DNA from: Nocardioides sp. URHA0020
GTDB taxonomy: Bacteria; Actinomycetota; Actinomycetes; Propionibacteriales; Nocardioidaceae
DNA length: 64,000 nucleotides
Assembly: GCF_000620705.1 (NCBI RefSeq)
Contig: NZ_KK211169.1
Coordinates: 1-64,000, forward strand
Direction: 5' to 3'
Numbering within the stretch: the first letter of the stretch is position 1; every line of letters begins with the position of its first letter. Below the pieces are notes generated by a model. The model saw only the letters and a list, made by a program, of their open reading frames with translations, was not told the DNA's origin and made no database searches. A program made the translations under genes and the position numbers. Below, one piece after another: positions 59,773-64,000 of the stretch.

Positions 59773-61101
59773 TCAGGTACCGACGTCGCCACGGTGCGGG
59801 AGATCCCCCTTCAGCGAGGGCGATGGTCCAGAATGTCTTGGCACCCGGGTTGCGTCCGCGGAAGGTCGCGGCCGAGGCGAAGGTCGCGACAGCATCAGGT
59901 AGACGACCGCCGGTACGAAGTTCGCGAACGCCTTGTCCAAGCTCCCGACGAAATTGCCACCCACCGCCGCGAGCCACGTGATGGCGAAGAGATAGCCCAC
60001 AAGCAACTCCGGAGAACGGATTGTCCGGATCTTGTGGTTCAGGTACTCCAAGCCAACCCCGTAGAAAGTTGCGCCAATGCAGACACCGACGAGTCCACCG
60101 GCCATGTAGAACCATCCCGGCACGCTGACGCCGAAGGCGACACCTTGAGCGAGGACCAAGGGGAAGAACGTGTTCATGAAGTCGTCGTTCGCGCCTGTGA
60201 GCCACCGCGACGGGTCCGGATCGATATACCCGGACTGTGAGATTAGGACGAAGTTGGACATCCCATCGAAGTTCCGATGCTGGAACAAAGAGTCGACGTT
60301 CAACACAGCCGACAGGCTGATCGGTTCCCCTGTGGTCAGGTACTTGGTAAGGGGGTCGAGGAGTAGAAGCGCGCCGACGGCCACGAGGGCCGCGATAATG
60401 AGCCGGCCGTATCTCATGCGTCGACCGCTGGCGATGAGCAGGATGACCGCAATCGCTGCTGGCCAGAGAATGCGGCCCCGCGACTCCGTCAGGGTCACGG
60501 AGGCCGCGAAGATGCCGAACGCCAAGAATCCGAGCGCATACCGCCTCGCTGCTATGGCCTGCGCGAGGATAATCGCCACCGCGAATTCCCCGAAGTACAC
60601 CACGGTAGTGACCAGACGCCCCTGCCAAGACTTCACGAGTTGGGACCGGAAGCCAGTGGCGTTGCTGTACTGGACGCTCAGGTAGATGTTGGCCAGGACG
60701 CCGGCGAGCAGGAAGATGATCAGGACCGTCAGCTGACGACGCGTCAGCGGCTTCAACAGGATGCTCGACGCGTTTGGGATCGCGCCGCGCCGTGTCGTCG
60801 GCCTCGCCAGCATGATGCCGAGCGCAACGAAGAACAGGAATATTGCGAATCCCCACGCTCCGCTGACAAACATCTCTTCCATCGACTTCGTCGAACCGAG
60901 GGCCGGAAAATCGTCGAGGTAGAAGTCGTGCGCTATCCCGTATATCTCGGGAAGTATAAAGAAGAGCGTCGCGAAGAGAACAAAGAATGCGGCCGGGTTG
61001 AAGAATGTAAGAAAAATGCCGGCATCTTTCGGCGCACGCGACAGCCGGATGATTGACGTCAGCAGCACCAGCTGGACTGCTAGCGGAATGAGAGCATTCA
61101 A
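59773..61101 (-). CDS. Wzy-like polysaccharide polymerase
   Basis: A 442-aa membrane protein with about ten to twelve segments (FFNPAAFFVLFATLFFILPE; VLIIFLLAGVLANIYLSVQY; FVLARDFMN-type loop around DFMNTFFPLVLAQGVAFGVS). The long extracytoplasmic loop with DPDPSRWLTGANDD is typical of oligosaccharide-repeat-unit polymerases. The C-terminus is Pro/Arg-rich. It is divergent from the flippase, separated by about 190 bp with no other feature. Confidence 0.72.
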   Translation of the reverse strand: MNALIPLAVQLVLLTSIIRLSRAPKDAGIFLTFFNPAAFFVLFATLFFILPEIYGIAHDFYLDDFPALGSTKSMEEMFVSGAWGFAIFLFFVALGIMLARPTTRRGAIPNASSILLKPLTRRQLTVLIIFLLAGVLANIYLSVQYSNATGFRSQLVKSWQGRLVTTVVYFGEFAVAIILAQAIAARRYALGFLAFGIFAASVTLTESRGRILWPAAIAVILLIASGRRMRYGRLIIAALVAVGALLLLDPLTKYLTTGEPISLSAVLNVDSLFQHRNFDGMSNFVLISQSGYIDPDPSRWLTGANDDFMNTFFPLVLAQGVAFGVSVPGWFYMAGGLVGVCIGATFYGVGLEYLNHKIRTIRSPELLVGYLFAITWLAAVGGNFVGSLDKAFANFVPAVVYLMLSRPSPRPRPSADATRVPRHSGPSPSLKGDLPHRGDVGT

Positions 61102-61290
61102 CGTGAAGTTCCCTGCGTGGCCTTGTCGGTGTGACCAGATAACTTAGTGGGATTTGTCTTGTCTACGTTTGATCTAGGTTGCCGTCCGGCGCGCTGACTA
61201 CCACTATACTTTGCGTCAGACGCGCGGTCCACGCCCCTCGCGTCTGCCATCGATGCGGCCGCCAGCAGTCGGCTTAAAAAGGAGTCGGAA

Positions 61291-62580
61291 ATTAGCGGAA
61301 GTCGCAAAGCGGTAGCACTAGTAGCGATCGCCAATGTCGCTCGTGCGGGGAGTTTGGCAGTCTCGATGTTTGTGCTCGCGCGAGCACTGGGCCCGACCGG
61401 TCGCGGGGAGGTCGCGGCCGCTCTCGCACCGATGACTGCCGCGTCCGCGGCCTTCGCCGGAGGGTTGCCCGATGCAGTCTCGCACTTCGTGGCCAGGTTT
61501 CCGACATCTGCGCGCAAGGTCCTGGTGCGCGGTCTGTGGATGGCTTTGGTACTGGGCGTTCTTGCTGCCGCCACCGTGGCCTCGTTCGCTGGCCTACTCG
61601 GCGGCGGGAACGATGGTTTGGCCGAAATGATCATGTGGGTCGGGCTGGCGACTATTCCCACGATCGGGATCGTTGTACTCCGGGCGCACTCTTCAGGGCG
61701 AAGACTATGGCGTCGCGTTTCATTCGAGGCCATAATTGCTGGCTCGATTCAGATTGTCGGACTAACTGCGTTGTGGGCGCTTGGTCAATTGCATGTTCAG
61801 TATGCACTCATCGTCATGGTATTCGGCGCCGCCGCGGGCGGACTTGTTTATATCGGTGCGAAATCGTCATCCGACGAACTGCGCGATGACGAAGTCTCTT
61901 ACGAGATGCTGGGGCGTTATAGCGCTGGCGCATGGCTCGGCGCGATAGGTATGGTCGGAATGACATATCTGGACCAGATGTTGATGACTCCGCTCTCGTC
62001 TGTCGAGCAATTGGGAATTTATGCGCTCGCAATCAACATTGCGTCGCTGCTGAGCGTCGTTACGGTATCGATCCGAAGCGTCGTCCTCGTGAATGAATCG
62101 GCGGCAATCGACTTCGAACGGTTGGCGCGGCATGCGAGGTTCTCACTAGTGCTGAGCCTGGTTCTCGCCCTGGCGACAGCGGTCACGCTCCCATTCCTGG
62201 TGCCGCTGATATTCGGCGATGCGTTCGCGGCTTCGGTAGTGCCCGCACTCCTGCTCCTGCCTCCGCTGGTCATAACGGCAAGCGGGTCGGTTGCCACCGC
62301 GGGCCTGATGGCCCTGGGTCGCCCGTGGTTGAGGAGCATCTCGATTGCAATCGGGATGGTTCTTAACGTCGTGCTGGTGGTCCTGCTGGTCCCGCCTTTC
62401 GGGGCCATCGGCGCCGCGCTCGCGATGCTGGCCAGCGCTATCCCGCCGTTGCTGAGCATCCTGTTCCTGCGGAGGTACTACGGGTTGCGAGTCAGGGACT
62501 TCCTGATTCCTCGACCGGCCGACGTGCGCGGACTGCTCTCGATGCTGGGTGGCATCGGGCGCGGTCGAGGCGAAAACTAG
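61291..62580 (+). CDS. Wzx-like flippase, probable ATT start
   Basis: A 429-aa MATE/polysaccharide-transport protein with about twelve segments (LAVSMFVLARALGPTGRGEV; LGIYALAINIASLLSVVTVS; LPFLVPLIFGDAFAASVVPA). The first plausible helix (KAVALVAIANVARAGSL) lies upstream of the first TTG (61354), so translation must start before it. The only good ribosome site, AAAAAGGAG at 61276-61284, precedes ATT at 61291. No ATG/GTG/TTG is in frame. It flips lipid-linked repeat units. Confidence 0.75.
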   Translation: MSGSRKAVALVAIANVARAGSLAVSMFVLARALGPTGRGEVAAALAPMTAASAAFAGGLPDAVSHFVARFPTSARKVLVRGLWMALVLGVLAAATVASFAGLLGGGNDGLAEMIMWVGLATIPTIGIVVLRAHSSGRRLWRRVSFEAIIAGSIQIVGLTALWALGQLHVQYALIVMVFGAAAGGLVYIGAKSSSDELRDDEVSYEMLGRYSAGAWLGAIGMVGMTYLDQMLMTPLSSVEQLGIYALAINIASLLSVVTVSIRSVVLVNESAAIDFERLARHARFSLVLSLVLALATAVTLPFLVPLIFGDAFAASVVPALLLLPPLVITASGSVATAGLMALGRPWLRSISIAIGMVLNVVLVVLLVPPFGAIGAALAMLASAIPPLLSILFLRRYYGLRVRDFLIPRPADVRGLLSMLGGIGRGRGEN

Positions 62581-62596
62581 CGTCTGACGCGGGCGG

Positions 62597-63163
62597 TCAC
62601 CCGCGCGGCCACTCGCCGGGCTCCGCCGGTGCTGTGGCAGCTGCGGATGAGGTCGTGACCATCGCCCGGACCACATGACCGGGCGGGACGTCGTCCGTCA
62701 CCAGCGCGTTCGCGCCGATGATAGACAGCGCGCCAACCGTCACCCCGCCGACGATGCTTGCACCCGGCATGAGGCACGCGCCGTCCTCGATGCGAGGGTA
62801 ACCGCCACGACGATCACGACCGAGAGTCACGTTCTGGTAAATCGTGACGTCGTCTCCGATTCGCACTCCTTCGCCGATCACGATGCCGATCGGGTGCGGA
62901 GTGCTCAGACTGGACGGAATCGCATACCTAGTGGAGACGTCGCAGCCGTGGAGACTGATCAGCAGGTTGCGCCAGATATAGGAGCGCCATCCGCCGAGGC
63001 TGGACAGCCGGATCAGGCTCGCCGCCCGGAGGCGTGGCGTAGCGGCGGTTTGTAGCGCTGATAAGACGGTCACGCTGCTGAACGATACCGGCGGACCCGG
63101 CGCTGCGCTGGCGGCCGCCAAAGAGGAGATCCCGCGCCGTGCCACTAGGATTCCCGCAGACAT
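62597..63163 (-). CDS. Serine acetyltransferase-like hexapeptide protein
   Basis: A 188-aa protein (start uncertain; GTG codons at 63088 or 63070 are alternatives). YAIPSSLSTPHPIGIVIGEG, GDDVTIYQNVTLGRDRRGGY and GGVTVGALSIIGANALVTDD form the beta-helix of CysE-like acetyltransferases. As it lies among polysaccharide genes, it probably acetylates a sugar. It is divergent from the Wzz/BY-kinase gene. Confidence 0.8.
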   Translation of the reverse strand: MSAGILVARRGISSLAAASAAPGPPVSFSSVTVLSALQTAATPRLRAASLIRLSSLGGWRSYIWRNLLISLHGCDVSTRYAIPSSLSTPHPIGIVIGEGVRIGDDVTIYQNVTLGRDRRGGYPRIEDGACLMPGASIVGGVTVGALSIIGANALVTDDVPPGHVVRAMVTTSSAAATAPAEPGEWPRG

Positions 63164-63183
63164 ACTCAGAGGGGGTTCGGCTC

Positions 63184-64000
63184 GTGGAGCTTGGCGATTA
63201 TCTGCGACTGCTGCGCCGCCGTTGGCTTACGATCGCAGTCGTAGCGTGCATTGTTTTCGGTGGAGTCGTCGCTTACACGCTCGCTGTGACCCCTGTCTAC
63301 CAGTCGAGCACGCGGTTGTTCGTGACGACCCAGACATCAGACACGGCGTCAGACCTAAATCAGGGTGGCCTGTTCTCTGCCCAACGCGTCAGCTCTTACG
63401 CCGACTTGGTGGCGAGCCGAGATCTCGCCACCGCGGTCATCGATCGGCTGGGGCTCGACCTCACGCCGGATGAGTTGATCGACAACGTAAGCGCGACCGT
63501 CGTCCCGGAGACCGTCAACCTGAAGATTTCATACTCCGATCCGAGCCCGCGCGAGGCGCAAGCCATTGCACAGGGCTACGCGGAGAGTCTGGTTGACCTC
63601 GTCCGTCAATTGGAGACGCCGGTCGGCACGACCGATGCCCCGATCAAGGCCACGATCGTCGATGCGGCGTCCCTGCCCACCGACCCGCTCAGTCCTCGTG
63701 TGGCGAGGAACCTGGCGCTGGGCCTGGTCCTCGGTCTGCTCCTCGGAGTCGGCGCCGCGCTTCTGCGGGACCTCCTCGACACCACAGTTAAGTCCGAGGA
63801 GGACATCGCGCAGAAGCTCGACGCCCCGATTCTCGGTGGGATCGCGTTCGACGGTAGCGCACGCCAACGACCTCTGGTCACCTCGCTCGAGCCGCATGCT
63901 CCGAGGGTCGAGGCGTTCCGCGTGCTCCGCACGAACCTCCAGTTCGTGGAGGTGGATAGCGCGCATAAGGTCTTTGTGGTCACGTCGGCTGTGCCTGAGG
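63184..64000 (+). CDS. Wzz/BY-kinase chain-length determinant, cut by window end
   Basis: The frame from GTG 63184 runs to the last base. VELGDYLRLLRRRWLTIAVV is the first cytosolic turn and membrane helix, VTPVYQSSTRLFVTTQTSDT and RVSSYADLVASRDLATAVID form the periplasm-like domain, LALGLVLGLLLGVGAALLRD the second helix, and EAFRVLRTNLQFVEVD leads into the bacterial tyrosine-kinase domain. It controls polymer length. The 3' end with the kinase is beyond the window. Confidence 0.88.
   Translation, partial: MELGDYLRLLRRRWLTIAVVACIVFGGVVAYTLAVTPVYQSSTRLFVTTQTSDTASDLNQGGLFSAQRVSSYADLVASRDLATAVIDRLGLDLTPDELIDNVSATVVPETVNLKISYSDPSPREAQAIAQGYAESLVDLVRQLETPVGTTDAPIKATIVDAASLPTDPLSPRVARNLALGLVLGLLLGVGAALLRDLLDTTVKSEEDIAQKLDAPILGGIAFDGSARQRPLVTSLEPHAPRVEAFRVLRTNLQFVEVDSAHKVFVVTSAVPE

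Overview
The window is high-GC actinobacterial chromosome, most likely Nocardioides or another member of Nocardioidaceae. The evidence is strong GC bias, a mycothiol synthase (mshD), a GlnR-type regulator, an actinobacterial sulfur-operon leader peptide, a LigD-type PE-Pol protein without ligase, and many GTG starts with ATGA/GTGA overlaps. The genus is inference; the actinobacterial assignment is secure.

Bases 1 to about 14,200 form an accessory (defence/mobile) island ending beside a tRNA cluster (Phe, Glu, Asp). In order: a complete IS481-family element whose first base is base 1; a type II restriction-modification pair; a small HTH protein; a metallophosphoesterase plus partner operon and an XRE regulator that share a duplicated 14-bp operator; an excisionase and a frameshifted tyrosine integrase; a HEPN/nucleotidyltransferase toxin-antitoxin pair; a five-gene RiPP-like operon (three short homologous peptides, an ATP-grasp ligase of the graspetide type and a membrane protein); and a probable HEPN/ApeA-like defence protein. 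The RiPP-like operon (10,124-12,250) is the most novel locus: the three peptides share a DLY leader motif and a Thr/Glu/Asp-rich core, and the third overlaps the ligase start by ATGA. Several island genes look frameshifted or decayed.

From 14,230 to 57,000 the content is mostly core genome: tRNAs; a zincin; paired fluoride channels with an anti-sigma-like ATPase; NDH-2; a thioesterase; an acetyltransferase; nitronate monooxygenase; LigD PE-Pol; a DUF4956/VTC/Cthe_2159/phosphodiester-glycosidase/GT2-GtrA surface cluster; a cold-shock gene; and a CsoR-CopZ copper pair with its palindromic operator. A phosphate block follows (Nudix/histidine phosphatase, PHO box, pstSCAB, a response regulator, Pit plus DUF47, Ppk1). 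An endonuclease-like gene inside this block is bracketed by two 67-bp palindromic repeats. Then come an alpha/beta hydrolase, a giant coiled-coil protein with 25 uninterrupted 11-residue repeats, DsrE, a nitrobindin-like protein, Fur, YgfZ, MshD, GlnR, MoaD, VanZ, and a sulfur operon (thioredoxin, leader peptide, DUF4395, sulfurtransferase, DUF1416).

From 55,100 to the end lies a surface-polysaccharide cluster: DUF4012 protein, sugar-nucleotide epimerase, GT4 transferase, two hexapeptide acyltransferases, a Wzy-like polymerase, a Wzx-like flippase that seems to start at ATT, and a Wzz/BY-kinase cut by the window end.
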